Part shown: positions 46,643 to 58,975 of the stretch, piece by piece
How positions within the stretch are numbered: the first letter of the stretch is position 1
Layout of the letters: each line of letters opens with the position of its first letter
From: Zygnema circumcarinatum
Taxonomy: Eukaryota; Streptophyta; Zygnematophyceae; Zygnematales; Zygnemataceae
Assembly: GCA_037447605.1 (NCBI GenBank)
Contig: CM074806.1
Coordinates: 3,438,112-3,502,111 of the forward strand
Length of the DNA stretch: 64,000 nt
Reading direction: 5' to 3'
Translations under genes and position numbers: made by a program
Notes under the pieces: model-generated
Databases searched by the model: none
Seen by the model: only the letters and a program-made list of their open reading frames with translations
What the model was told of the DNA's origin: nothing

Positions 46643-47236
46643 TTAGTTGGCTTGTTCCTCAGCTGTGGCTTGGAGGCTGGGTTCCCTGAAGTGAAGGAGG
46701 AACTCGTCCTGGCCAGGCTTGTAATGGTGACCTGAGGACACCACTTGTCGCGCAGGTCTCGCAGACTGCTTGCGCGCTGGTTTGGACCATGTTCTGAAAC
46801 TTATCCGGGCCTCCGAAGCGGGATCCAAGACCCCAAAGTGTTTGATGTAGTCAGTCTCTGAAGCTTCTCCCCAATCATCCCCCGATCTCATAGAGAGGCC
46901 CTCGTCCAGCCACGGTATGCAAGCCCCTCTGAGTGCAGGGTAGCAAAGCTTACCCCGCTGGAGGGGGGCAGTTGGTCGCCAAAGGTAGCCCTTCGTTTGG
47001 TCCGACAGCTGCTCCGGAGTCGGCGGTGACACTGATGCCGCCCCGAAAGGAAGAGCCACCTTGGCCGGCTCCGTCAGGCATCCTCGTGGGTGCGCGGCAG
47101 GCGGCCAGGGAGGGGCTGGATGTCCTCCGCCCCAGCTCCCCCCGCGGGGTCCCGGCTGCTGATGACCGGCCAGCCCCCATGGAGTCAACTCCCATGGAAA
47201 ACCACAGAGGTCAGATCTCAGTGGCTCGGCAGCCAA
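46643..47236 (-). pseudogene. Gag-like open frame of the minus-strand element
   Basis: A 197-codon frame (start codon uncertain) is Pro/Arg-rich at first and ends with KPGQDEFLLHFREPSLQ. It lies upstream of the reverse transcriptase remnant in the same orientation, where a gag or gag-pol junction is expected. The assignment rests mainly on position. Confidence 0.3.
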
Positions 47237-48039
47237 TCAGGCATCGACAGGCGCACTCAGGAGTGGCCTGCCTAAGCCCCTTCCCCAGTATCACTCATCA
47301 CTCCTCTCCACCATGTGCAAGGTCGCACGTGCCTCCTGGATGCCAGCATCTGTCAGAGGTTCAGACTGCGTTTGGCATCTAGGCCAGCAAGCGGCCATGA
47401 GCTGTGTGGTGGCCTTCTTCAGCAGCAATGTCGCGTTCTCCTCCAGCCAGTCTATTCCCCAGATCCTCGATCCTGTTCCCTCGTCTCAGCGCGCCCGCGG
47501 TGATGTGGGCCCCGAGTAATGGGGTGGGGCCCGGTTGAGGCTACCGGCGGCAGGGGGCTCCGGTTCGGGTGGGGAGAGGGCGGTGGGTCTCAGGTCACCT
47601 TGATCGCAGGGTAGATGAGCTCGGCAGTCGTGGGACGGGCGTGGTCTGCAGGAGGTCTCCTTGCGTCTGTCGTCCCGGGACGGGAGGTGGAGGTGGCGGC
47701 TCCCCGAGAGATTCCCGAGTCACTGGGCAGGCGAGTCATCACCAGGTAAACCAGTCGGTCTCCCTGGAAGAGAAAAGCCAAGACGGCGGCTGTGATCCGA
47801 TGTGGCGCTGAAAGGGTCTCAGCCTGCAGGAGGAATAGTACCGGCTGAGCAAACGGAGTTCAGATTGGGAGGGATTTCAGAGAGGGAGAAACCCTTCGGA
47901 GTGGGAGCGCCCAGGATGGGCGTGCGATCGTGCTCAAACCATCGGTTGGGTGGCGGCAGTACCAGCACTCTTTTGCCGCTCCCCGGTGATACATTTCATG
48001 AAAGATCGACAGGGTCTTCAATAAAGCGGCATGTGCCGC

Positions 48040-48420
48040 TCTCGCTCGAATAGGTCAGAGTGTACGCTCGTCGAGATATCACCAGCATCCAGCAGCACGC
48101 GCACAAGCAGGCACGCACATCCATCGATCCGCCGTTCAATCCTTGCAGCCAGCGCGAGTGCGACTGGCACTCATACCAGCGAGTAACCCATAATTGTGCC
48201 AGGCGATCATCGTCCAACGTTAAGGGTGTGGTCGGGATTCCCGTGATGCCTCGGCGCGGTGGCGCCACCGACCGTGTATGTCTCATTATGCCGCGCCCAT
48301 CGAAGTCCTGCGGCTCGCAGCTCGATTCAGGAGTGCTCCCGTCCCAGTCCCCGGCAGCCTGCAGCCGCTCGGCCGCGCCCGGGTGAGAGTCCTAGGACGG
48401 ACGCGCCAGCAGTGCCACCA
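48040..48420. repeat. Diverged direct repeat, copy B
   Basis: This is the partner of 41890-42300, about 6.15 kb away in the same orientation. If these are LTRs, the bracketed element would be about 6.5 kb, a normal size for Ty3/gypsy. Confidence 0.4.
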
Positions 48421-49330
48421 GGATGTGAGTGGCTGTCACGTGCGCTCGCTCGCGGCTGCGCCCGCACGACTCTTGGCTGGCCAGGTGGGACTGTTTCCGC
48501 ACTACCCTCGTCTAGAATGTTAGCGTCCGCAGAGGGCTTGTGCCCCTTTTTTGACGCCCTAAAGGACGATATTTCCAGCGAGGCCATCTACCTCTTACCA
48601 GAGTCATCTTGAACACCTTGAATGTTGCCTGCCTCCTGAGGTTGGGAAGCTTCATGCTTCTTCTTCCCTTCTTTCTAACCGTAAAGCCAAGGGTTGCTCT
48701 GCAGCTGCTCGCCTCACCACAGCACTTTCTCATGGAGGGAAGCAGGTGCTCACTAAAAAATGAGGTCCATTTGGATGAGGCTGGAGAGGCAATCTGATCA
48801 CTCTCATTCCCGCTTTAGAGTCAGGTAGATAGTCGCAACTGCTTTGAATGTATGGCTCAACAGATAGAGCAGGAAGAAGAAATCTTCTTTGGTTGGCTTC
48901 TGCTTGACCAACATATGAGGATCCGCAAATTCCCACAAGGAAATGACGCGCTACCAGTTTAGTGGACGGCTGGTACTTCATTGTGACCTGGGCGCTGGGT
49001 GTGAAACGCAAAGTGTTTGAGAAGTTTCGGAAAACAGACTCACAAAGCCCATCAGCCTGTGCAAGGCGCTGAATGTACATTCCAACACTCACTTGCAGGT
49101 CAGAAGCAAAAGTCACCGTTGAGGAGGGGGCATTGGGTAGCGCGGAAATAACCCCGCACTTGCCCGATCCACTCCTCAATCGGGTAGTCGGAGCTTGGCC
49201 TGTCCCCCCAATAAGAGATCGGCGTCACCTCGGCCCGATTCTTAAAGGACAGGTCCTGGCGGTCGGGAGCAGCCCCCCTCATGGGGTCTCCCTTCAAACC
49301 AGCGAGGTCGGCCCCGCAGGACCCCGTGGC
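48421..49330. other. Transposon-derived or unassigned sequence
   Basis: No exon or protein domain was recognised. Short open frames on both strands look like shadows. Confidence 0.3.
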
Positions 49331-50245
49331 TCAGCCGCGGGCCACCAGCCAGGCAGGAGGGGTCAGGGCGGCGCGGGGGCGGCCGTGGATGGGTGAGACC
49401 CCCGCACGCTGGCTGGGCACTTCACTCTGAGCCCCGTGCAGGTCCCCTCGCGCGGACGGGCGGGAGACGCCTGTTCTGCGCGGCTCAGGTCCCCTTTGCT
49501 TCCAGGAGGGGCTGGTCCTCTCCCTCTCTGGGAGGGGGGTAGTGGGCTTCTTGCAGAGGTGGAGGAACCTCAGTTCCGGGCAGGGGTTCTGGCCCCACGG
49601 GGGTTGTAGGGTGATCTGGCGCATCGTCTGCTCGAAGCCATCCACCTTACTTGCGGTGGTGGCGATAACCTCCTCCAGCACCGCGAATTTCTTCGCGGCG
49701 CTCTCCTCTGCCGCGCGGAGGATCCATCCCGCCTCCATGCCGAGGGGGATGCCGGGGTTCAAGGGAGGGATCTGGGTCCACTCCTTAACGCGGGAAGGGA
49801 CCCTTCCCGATCGCGAACGGGACGCCTCCCTTTGAGGCACCGCAGCGGTCGGCGATTGCGGCTGCAGTTGAGGCGCAGCCGGAGGATGCGGCTGCTGCAC
49901 CCTCGGCGATTGGGGCTGCGAATGCAGCCATGGTGAAGGAGCCGGCCCCCGTGAGGTCGTCGGGGCAACTGGAGCAAGAGCCGGAGGCGCGTACCCCGTC
50001 TCCATGGGCTCGTGTGTTATGTGTGTCTGGGGCCCCTCACCATCTCCAGTCTTCAGTGCTTCAGGATCCACTGTAGCGCCCTCCTCCCAGCAGGTGCTCC
50101 TGAGACTCTGATTTCGAAGAGAGAGAGGAGGAGGGAGGAGAGAGAGGACGTGAGCTCCAATGCTGGTGGCACGTGCCCGGATGCCTCCGCATCCGGGCGC
50201 GTATCCCATATGTATGCTTCCGCGCGCCGTCGTGCGGCGGCGCAT
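49331..50245 (-). pseudogene. Pro/Gln-rich gag-like open frame
   Basis: A frame of about 300 codons is open without a stop. It has a Pro/Gln-rich stretch, then RVKEWTQIPPL and a probable coiled coil (AAEESAAKKFAVLEEVIATT). The layout resembles the N-terminal part of plant retroelement gag proteins. It is not the same sequence as the frame at 52928-53950. The start codon is uncertain and no function can be shown. Confidence 0.35.
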
Positions 50246-50259
50246 AATCCTGCTGGCCG

Positions 50260-52927
50260 CGGGTCCGTATGTCGGTCGGCCCGTACATAAATGTACGGAC
50301 GATTAGTACTTTCCAAAAGGGGAATCAAAGGCCTCAGCGCCTTGGTTCGAACTCAAAGATGTTTCGGGACTTGAGAGATCTCCGGTATCCCTTAGTCGGT
50401 ACCGGGGTGAGGATACTCGGGCGAGTTATCGCTATCTAATGACCACAGATGACTGTACCTCTTTCACTTCAAAAGTATTCACTTATTCAGATTCACACGC
50501 ATAAAGATCGATAAACGGGATAGAGGGGTGGAGGGCCCTCAAAGGGCATCCCACTCACGGACTGAGTGTCCAAGGAGGTGCGGCAGTCAGCTTGCAAATA
50601 ATCCTCTCAGACAAAAGCGAAGGCCGCGGCAAAATTTGATATTCAAATCATCGACTGTACAAGAGGCCTGACGCAGTATAGAGGAGGCACTGGAAGGTGC
50701 CCTACCAAGCCCCCCTCCATAAGGAGGTTCTCCATGTCAGGTGTGCAGAACCACGCGCTGCGGTCATAAGGAAAAAGACAGGTCCCGCTTCTGCATTGAC
50801 AGCTACAGCTCAGATGAACATACAGCTTTGCTCCGAGAAAAGCCTGCATGACAATGGATATAATAACAAAGATAGATACCTTCAAGATAGCATCGTCAGG
50901 CATGTTGAGAGAAAGTAAGAGGGAGAGGAGGGAAGGGAGAGAGGGAACGCAGAGAGAGAGAGAGAGTGAGAGGCAGAGAGACAGGGAGAGAGAGATCGAG
51001 GGAGAGATTGAGAGGGAGGGGGACGTACTTCGAGCACAACAGAACCCAGGTGCAATTTAACTGCCCCACTTGCATGGATTTTTAACTTCCCCATAAGGCC
51101 ACCTGGCAAGTCACTGAGCTTGGGTCACTCCCAATCCCAGGCAGAGGCTGCCCTCTCCCTCGCCTTCTCTCTCTGCCCCAATCAGAGATATCCCCAAGTG
51201 GCAGAGAAGAATGGCAATTGAAAAAAGAGCAGCCCTTCCTCATCAAAGTTTCTCCTGCAAATATCGCAATGCCACACACAAGCCAACAAATAAAAAGCCC
51301 TCCGTTCGATAGCTTGTACTTTGCTTCTTAAAGGGTTTTCTGGGCTACACTCCTCGCATCCATCTACCTTGTCCTAATACATGTTTGCGGCACGAGATTA
51401 TCACCAAAACCACAATTACGACCGACCAAGTACTGCCACCTCCCTTTCCATCCACGACTTTCTTGTTCGCGCTCATAATTTTCAAGAGTTTCATGCCTTC
51501 GATGAATTTTCTGGGCTTCAGCATCCTCGTTAAACGCAGCCTTTGAGCCGCCTCTCCAGATCCGTTTTGGTTCGTATTACAATGCAGAGCACAAACAACC
51601 AACTCTTTCCTTTTAAAGTTCGAGTTCTAGGCTTTAAATTGAGTTGTTGGAAAGGCAGTGAAAGAGATGCCACAATGTGGAATGCATTATTTGCACTTTG
51701 TGTCTTTAGATAACCAACAAATTGGGTACCAAATCCATGTTTCGAACCGGACTGTAGTAGCCGTAGAGGTAGAGTGGTCGGGTAATTTCGTGAATAGTCT
51801 CACAGAAACAGCAGTAGCTTTTTCAAGCTCTGAAGTGTAGGAGCATCAGAAAGAGAAGACCTGCAAGCCTCTGCTCACAAAGCGCGTGGGTCTCGAAAGC
51901 CCTGTCTGAGCGCGATGGCTGCCGCGGGGATCTGCAAAGGATTTCTGCATGTCAAGGGCCGAGAACCACCGGTCATCAGGGGAGACGCCGTGGAGAATCA
52001 GGTCCACATCCGGTAATGTGTAGGGATCCCACTTCGTTATACATGCCGTCGATCCATGCGGGGCGCAAATCTCTCATCCGGCTTCAGGGCGGAACAACCG
52101 CGATGGCTCACGGTTCTTCTCAGTTCCATGATGCAAGGTTCAGTTGCTGGTGGATGTGTGATGGACCTGCCTGGAGCTCCTCGGAAGGGTGCAGGAGTCG
52201 GGGTCATGGCGGGAGGCGCATCCCCGCTGGATGTGGTGCTCGATTTAATGAGTCTCGAATCTGGGGTGAATGTGATGCGGCTCAGGTGATTTGGGGCGGC
52301 AGCACTCTCAGTAGTCAAGAATGCTGACACGGGTATGGAGGACGGCAGGCCTTCATGAGCTCCTGTGTCAACCCCTGTCACCGATGGTCTCATATGGGGA
52401 AGCTGGGTCCCAGTGTCACTGCAGGCAGTTCTTACATCGCAACACCGAGAAGCGGACTGGAAAGGCAGGAGGAATCTCGTAGTCAATGTCAGAATTGGCC
52501 GAATCATGTAAGAAGAATGGGCGGGCTGCCGACCGAATGGTACATGGTGATCTCCGGGTAGGAGAGTCTGACCGTGGCGTGGCGCTGGAAGGCCGGAGGT
52601 GGTAGGACTCGAGGATGATGAGAAGGACGGTTATCGCCAGCAGATGACCACCTGGGCATGTAGCAAAGTCAGTTTGTGCTGCCATTCGCGATGAGCCATT
52701 GTTCAGACCGGCAGCGGATCGGGATGGTGTCGCGGCCGTGGGTGGCTGCGTTCAGGTTGTGGCTGCCATCTGGCCAGCAGGGCTGGGCAGCCACTGGCGC
52801 TCCCCGTCCTTCATGTAAGCTCCCTTCAACTCCCACATATCGGGGATGGGCTCCAGCTGTTCTCTTCCCGCGCACCCTCGCCCTTCATAAGGCTGGGCAG
52901 ACTGTTGCGCATAGCCCCCCGTGTCGG
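50260..52927. other. No gene supported; GA-rich tract and GTACGG words
   Basis: CCGTAC/GTACGG words cluster at 50262-50302. A GA-rich purine tract fills about 50925-51030. The remainder has only short frames without motifs. Confidence 0.4.
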
Positions 52928-54752
52928 TCATGGCTTCCTGGGATAACGTTGGGCCCATGCCGTGGCGATGATCCGCACGTTGGGTGTGGGAGTCAGAGGG
53001 AGGATCTGGAGCCTAGCGAGGAGGATGGCGGGCTGGGTCCAGGAGAGCGCGTCGCCATGTGGTGGATGTCGGTTGGCGAGGGGCCGTGGACCCTTGGCAC
53101 AGAGCAACAGACAGGCAGGGGTGTTCACCTCTACATGCTCGCTAGCTGCCGGACTGCGCCGCGGCCACCTGGTACAGTGCGTCAGCTGTGACGGTCCGAT
53201 CCTAGCCTTGTCTCCCATGAGTTGATGAACCATGCGTTCAATCAGGGATAGGCCGTCTGTCGGGGGGGGTGGTCGACGATCGGCTGCTTGGGGGTAGAAA
53301 CGAGCTGCCCGAGGGCGATGGGGTGGATTGACGTGCATCTCTTCGGTCGCCGGTGCCGTCGGCTCTGGCTGCGCCGCTGTCGGCTCCTCTTCATTGAGAT
53401 CTTCAATTTCCTCCTCAGGCAGGGATCCCAAGGGATGACCCGTGGAGGGAGGGATGACTGAAGTTCTTCGGACAGGGGTGGCGACCGGTGGAGCCGTGCC
53501 CGAGGAACTGGCGCCGTTGACATTGGCAGGGAGGAATGGCAGGGGATGAGAATGAGGATCGCTTCGGTTGACAGGGAGCCTGCGAAGGGCAGTTGCAATC
53601 TCGGCGATCCGGGCTTGAGCATCCGCTTCAGAAGTGATGGGGGATTCGGACAAGGCCGGTTGAAATGCCGCGGCAACCTCGGCAGTGCGTGATCGGGCAG
53701 CAGGAGCGGGCTCAACACCCAATACGTTTGACAGGGAGGGGGAGTCCATGGGGTGCAGATGGATAGGTGGTCGTTGCAGGATGGTGTAAGCGGGTGAAGG
53801 AGGTGGAGGCGGGCGAAAGGAAGCCGGAGCTCTCGGTGGTGTGGGAGCAGCCGGGAGCATATCCATGAAGGTGATCTCTGCAGGTGAGCTCCCTTCAGCT
53901 GCCTCTTTCCCCTTTCGGGCCTTCTCACTTGAGAGTCTCCGCATGCACACACGGGCATCATGTCCGTCATGATCTGACGGAAGCTCCAGGGCCCATGGCG
54001 CCCAGGCAGGCGGCCGCGGGGTATGGTCGCACAGGCAGGGCGGGTACCCAGAACCCCTCCTCTCTCATCCGACGGCGCGGTGGCTGGCAGCTTCTCTCTC
54101 TTCGGGTGTGCGATCGGAATAAGGAGCCCGATATCCTGGACGAGAAACATCTGGTATGTGAGGATTCACCGCCGGCTCAATGGGATGCGCCGGATCATGA
54201 GGGTATGGGGAAAGGGGAAGGGGCTTGGTTGTGCTGGCTATGGCCAGAGGCTGCACCACAGGGGCTGTCCGGACGTCCTGAGCAGTGACGCCGGAGAAGG
54301 AAGGCTTGTTCCGAGTAGATGTAGCGTAGGGATCGAACAACTGTTGATTCTGTGTCTTCAGGAACTGCTGGTAGAGTCGATCTTGTCGTGGATCTGTAGC
54401 GTTCATGTAATGTGGTCGTACATGTCGGTTGCCTCTCTCTTGATCCTTCTGGAACTCGCTCTGCCTTCTCTCATCAATGCACTGACATCTCATTGGTAGG
54501 TTGTCTCTCGACTCACGATGTCAAGTGGAGATCTGTCTCGCTAATGGCCTACGGGACCATTCGAGCACTCAGAAAGTCAGGCAAGTTCTGAATACATCCT
54601 TTGCATGCGCACAAAGCACTCGTGAATTCAAACAGCCGCTCATCACTGTAGCATTCTATGTAGCGAAGTCGGTCTAGCACAGTGATCGGATCTGAAATCC
54701 AGCGTTGTCTGAAAGCTTGCTTGAATGTGTCCCTTGTCGGGTGGGCGAACAT
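52928..54752 (-). pseudogene. Retroelement gag remnant, right copy
   Basis: Reading on the minus strand: DTFKQAFRQRWISDPI with LFEFTSALCACKGC (54549-54752), then RPGYRAPYSDRTPEEREAA (54065-54493), then a 340-codon Pro-rich frame (52928-53950) with ADAQARIAEIATALRRLP. The first two blocks match the left copy at 39640-40310 in inverted orientation. Frame changes between blocks show decay. Confidence 0.55.
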
Positions 54753-55889
54753 CTGCTCTGTCCAACTCGGGGGACCACTTCCGTGACTGCTGAGCTTTCA
54801 CGCCCCGAGGGCCAGCTTAATCCACTGGGTCTCCTCAGTCTCTGTTGGCTGCCATCTCCTGAAGTATCTGGCCAGGGCCTCTGCGTCTTCATCTTCCCGA
54901 GTTCGAAGACCTCTATGATGATGCCCGTGGTATCCCTCACCTCACTTTTTCAGGAATCAAGGCTATCAGTTTTGTCATCATCTCTTCCATCTTGCTGGGG
55001 AACTCAGATCTGACTCGTGTGCTTTTCTGCAGGTTGGTTCGAAAGCTGGAGGGTCCATGCGATCGTCCTGCCCTTGCCCCTGAAGCCGCTCGCACTGGGG
55101 CTGCCGGATGGACAAGGTGTGAACTGCGAGTGAGGTGTCTTCCTGGGAGTCAATGCTCTTCTGTGAATTTGATTTTTATCCTCCTGTGCCTTGAAGGGAC
55201 TAGCATTCATGGTTTTAGAACTGGGGATCTGGTGATTGTGTCTCTGGGGGCCGCGATGGGACTTCTGGAGATGGAGCAACAGCTCCTCTCTTCACGGCAT
55301 GCCGCGGCGTGGCAGCGACCGCGAAGGCGCTCAGGCTTGGTCACTGCGGTCATCCTCGGCGAGTTTGTGGCCATCGTCCCTGCAATGAAACATGCAGCTC
55401 TTCAATGGACTCGGTGTCCTCCAAGGTAGCCGGACTGGGATAAGGTCTCTTCGTGATCCTCAGCCTTCAGTCTCTCTCTGGCTGCTTCTCTCTCTAAGCC
55501 TGGATCCGTATCTAGAATTACGAATGGCCTGTCTTCTCTTCTGAGGTGCCAAGTCTTCATCTGAATACCAATGAAGGTCTTCTTGCCCTCTTGTGCGCTC
55601 TCATGCATGGCAAGTCTGACACGAGTCGCAGGATCGGCAGCCTCACAGTGTCAATCAATGGATCTACAAGAATCTGGCTTGATACAAATAGTGGGTTGAT
55701 AAACATCAGCTGACTCAGAAGTCTGTGCGGCCACTGGCGTGTCCGTCCTGGAAACCGGCAATGAGGTGGGGTGGTGTCTGGTCTCCCCTCCGGCATAAAG
55801 CGGGTGCGGGGGTGCCAAAGGTGCCGCGCAGGGGCGGAGAGGCGTGAGCACCGAAAGCGTTCCACCGCGGCTCGACTGATTCGCAAAGA
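54753..55889. other. Retroelement leader or interior, no intact frame
   Basis: This is the counterpart of 38496-39477 in the inverted copy. Only short frames are present. Confidence 0.35.
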
Positions 55890-56690
55890 GCCCTTCCTTG
55901 GGGACCCTCCTCCTCTCCTCTCTCCGGCTCAGTCTCTTAGCTGAGCTTCTAGTGATCCATGGTCATTGAGAGCAATCAAGGCAGGATAGACGAGATGGGG
56001 CTTGGCATAGTGACGGCGGAGGGGAAACGGGACACAACTTAGATAAAGGTGGTATTTTGGAAACTCACCCGGCCGGTTGGGCGGGAATGTCATTCTAATG
56101 AAATTGTCTTCTCCTTGAAATCTTTGTCTAACTGGGCTGAATGGGACGTCCCAAATCTTTATCGGCAAGAGACTCTTTCTCTCTCTCTCTCTCTCTCATC
56201 TATATGCAGGGCTCTCTCTCTCTCTCTCTCTCTCTTCTTTAGCATGTCACATTCTAACGTAACTGAAGAGGAAGGAAAAGAAGAAAGAAGAACAAGACAA
56301 CAAACCACACAGCAAATACAAATACTAAGCCCAGCACTAAAAGACAAAGAAACATCACTGACATCCCATCTACTAAACACTGACAATAGATCTAGAGTCT
56401 AAGCAGAGACAGTCTCAGATTGGCCAACTGCTCACTGAGAGGCCTGACTGACTACGTGGAGCCTTCGGATAGGTCAACGAATGATAATCGGCGGCCTCAG
56501 GCGGTGTTCCCGAGTGCGCCTTGCTGGATGGTGTGCTGTTCCGTGGGCCGCCAACGCCTGGCGCCGCCTTCTCTCAATCTCCGTTGGCAGCTCCTGGATT
56601 CCGTTGATCCGTGACACGGAAGAGGCATACGTCAAGTACAATTGAACTGACGCAAATCCGTCGAACGCAGCTCCGTTGTGCTACACCTAA
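55890..56690 (-). mobile_element. Retroelement end (LTR-like), right copy
   Basis: The reverse complement matches 37685-38495 over its length with moderate divergence, including both GA/CT runs (56168-56233). The outer end reads TGTAGCACAACGGAG, against TGTAGCGTAACGGAG on the left. Its outer edge lies about 630 bases before the first copy of the L3 start codon. Confidence 0.55.
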
Positions 56691-57691
56691 AACCCTAAAA
56701 CTTTCAGGGTTTTATGGGTACGGATAGTACGGACAGTACGGCTAACACAGAGTTACCGTACAAAAAGGTGGTTTCGGCAAAATCGGGGCGAATTTCTTGG
56801 GGACGCACTGTACAGGGTGGAAAAAAAGAGGACTGCTGACTGTAATTGTGCATGTACGGTTCGTACCATATTCGTACGGTGATGCAGTCCATTTCCTGCC
56901 TCCGACGGCCGTGAACCCTCGCGGGCTCCTGCTCCGCAAACCACTCGCAAGCGGACTGCGACTGAGACTGGGCCGCGGGGAGGTGCTGCGCTCTGCCAGC
57001 AGGAGGACAAATTAGGGTTGGGCTTCCGGCCCGCGCCTTGAGCTCTCGGGAATTTGGGGCAGCGAGACATAAGTCTCTGGGAGAGGGAAAATAGAGGATC
57101 GCTCTGCACACTCGTGCATTCTCACGTTCTCAAATTTGAAGAGTGATAGACACTTGGGGCTTTTCGAATTTTCAGGATTTTAGGATTGAGATTGTAAGGT
57201 TGTCAAGGGTGGGGAGGGGGGGGTGGTATTGATACGTCTTGAAGGGCTCCCTGTTGAGGTGTTGCAATGGCTGCAGGCCAATAGTAGAGGATCACTTGAG
57301 CACGAAATTAAATGCATTCATGGGCTCCAGAGAAGTACTTTTAGGGTTGAAAACCCTCCTCCGTTCCGTTTGCAAGCCTTCACAGCGATCTTCTCTCTCT
57401 CATCTCCACCAGTCGGTGCAGCTCGCTGATGTGAGCGCCAGGTGGCAGGCTGACAGTGTGGGTGCATTATGGAGCCGCCACTTGTCATCATCAGCATTTG
57501 CGAGGCTGCAGTCTTTTGGAGAAGCAGAGGATGTTGCCCTCACTCCAAACCGCTTTGTTGCGGCTCCTCGACCGATGGGTAGTCAGTCGAAACGTGTCGG
57601 AGCCATTGCAATTAAGTGTGGGATGACGGCAGAGTGGGATAAGTGGGGCGTCAGAGTGCCTCTCACGGTATTGTGGGTAGACGACAACATT
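56418..57691 (+). repeat. First copy of a 1,274-bp direct duplication
   Basis: The stretch is repeated at 57702-58975 with an offset of 1,284 bases and almost no differences (one T/C change is seen near 56431). It stops exactly at the 10-N gap. It carries the outer part of the LTR-like end, the L3 upstream region and 372 bases of the L3 first exon. Confidence 0.9.
57320..57691 (+). pseudogene. Truncated duplicate of the mitochondrial L3 first exon
   Basis: It begins at the same ATG as the full gene and runs to the N gap, ending at WVDDNI. The coding sequence is the same as in 58604-58975. It lacks a splice donor and later exons. An assembly duplication is the simplest explanation; a real tandem duplication is possible. 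Confidence 0.7.
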
Positions 57692-57701
57692 NNNNNNNNN
57701 N
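57692..57701. other. Assembly gap (10 N)
   Basis: Ten unknown bases lie exactly at the joint between the two copies of the duplication. Confidence 0.99.
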
Positions 57702-58975
57702 GATTGGCCAACTGCCCACTGAGAGGCCTGACTGACTACGTGGAGCCTTCGGATAGGTCAACGAATGATAATCGGCGGCCTCAGGCGGTGTTCCCGAGTG
57801 CGCCTTGCTGGATGGTGTGCTGTTCCGTGGGCCGCCAACGCCTGGCGCCGCCTTCTCTCAATCTCCGTTGGCAGCTCCTGGATTCCGTTGATCCGTGACA
57901 CGGAAGAGGCATACGTCAAGTACAATTGAACTGACGCAAATCCGTCGAACGCAGCTCCGTTGTGCTACACCTAAAACCCTAAAACTTTCAGGGTTTTATG
58001 GGTACGGATAGTACGGACAGTACGGCTAACACAGAGTTACCGTACAAAAAGGTGGTTTCGGCAAAATCGGGGCGAATTTCTTGGGGACGCACTGTACAGG
58101 GTGGAAAAAAAGAGGACTGCTGACTGTAATTGTGCATGTACGGTTCGTACCATATTCGTACGGTGATGCAGTCCATTTCCTGCCTCCGACGGCCGTGAAC
58201 CCTCGCGGGCTCCTGCTCCGCAAACCACTCGCAAGCGGACTGCGACTGAGACTGGGCCGCGGGGAGGTGCTGCGCTCTGCCAGCAGGAGGACAAATTAGG
58301 GTTGGGCTTCCGGCCCGCGCCTTGAGCTCTCGGGAATTTGGGGCAGCGAGACATAAGTCTCTGGGAGAGGGAAAATAGAGGATCGCTCTGCACACTCGTG
58401 CATTCTCACGTTCTCAAATTTGAAGAGTGATAGACACTTGGGGCTTTTCGAATTTTCAGGATTTTAGGATTGAGATTGTAAGGTTGTCAAGGGTGGGGAG
58501 GGGGGGGTGGTATTGATACGTCTTGAAGGGCTCCCTGTTGAGGTGTTGCAATGGCTGCAGGCCAATAGTAGAGGATCACTTGAGCACGAAATTAAATGCA
58601 TTCATGGGCTCCAGAGAAGTACTTTTAGGGTTGAAAACCCTCCTCCGTTCCGTTTGCAAGCCTTCACAGCGATCTTCTCTCTCTCATCTCCACCAGTCGG
58701 TGCAGCTCGCTGATGTGAGCGCCAGGTGGCAGGCTGACAGTGTGGGTGCATTATGGAGCCGCCACTTGTCATCATCAGCATTTGCGAGGCTGCAGTCTTT
58801 TGGAGAAGCAGAGGATGTTGCCCTCACTCCAAACCGCTTTGTTGCGGCTCCTCGACCGATGGGTAGTCAGTCGAAACGTGTCGGAGCCATTGCAATTAAG
58901 TGTGGGATGACGGCAGAGTGGGATAAGTGGGGCGTCAGAGTGCCTCTCACGGTATTGTGGGTAGACGACAACATT
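57702..58975 (+). repeat. Second copy of the 1,274-bp direct duplication
   Basis: It continues without a break into the rest of the L3 gene, so this copy is the functional context. Confidence 0.9.

Noticed and set aside
56420-56614. Repeated 64-codon frame with SDRSTNDNRRPQAVFPSAPC, seen at 37758 (-), 56420 (+) and 57720 (+)
   Set aside because: It lies wholly inside the LTR-like sequence; conservation reflects repeat copies, not a shown protein.
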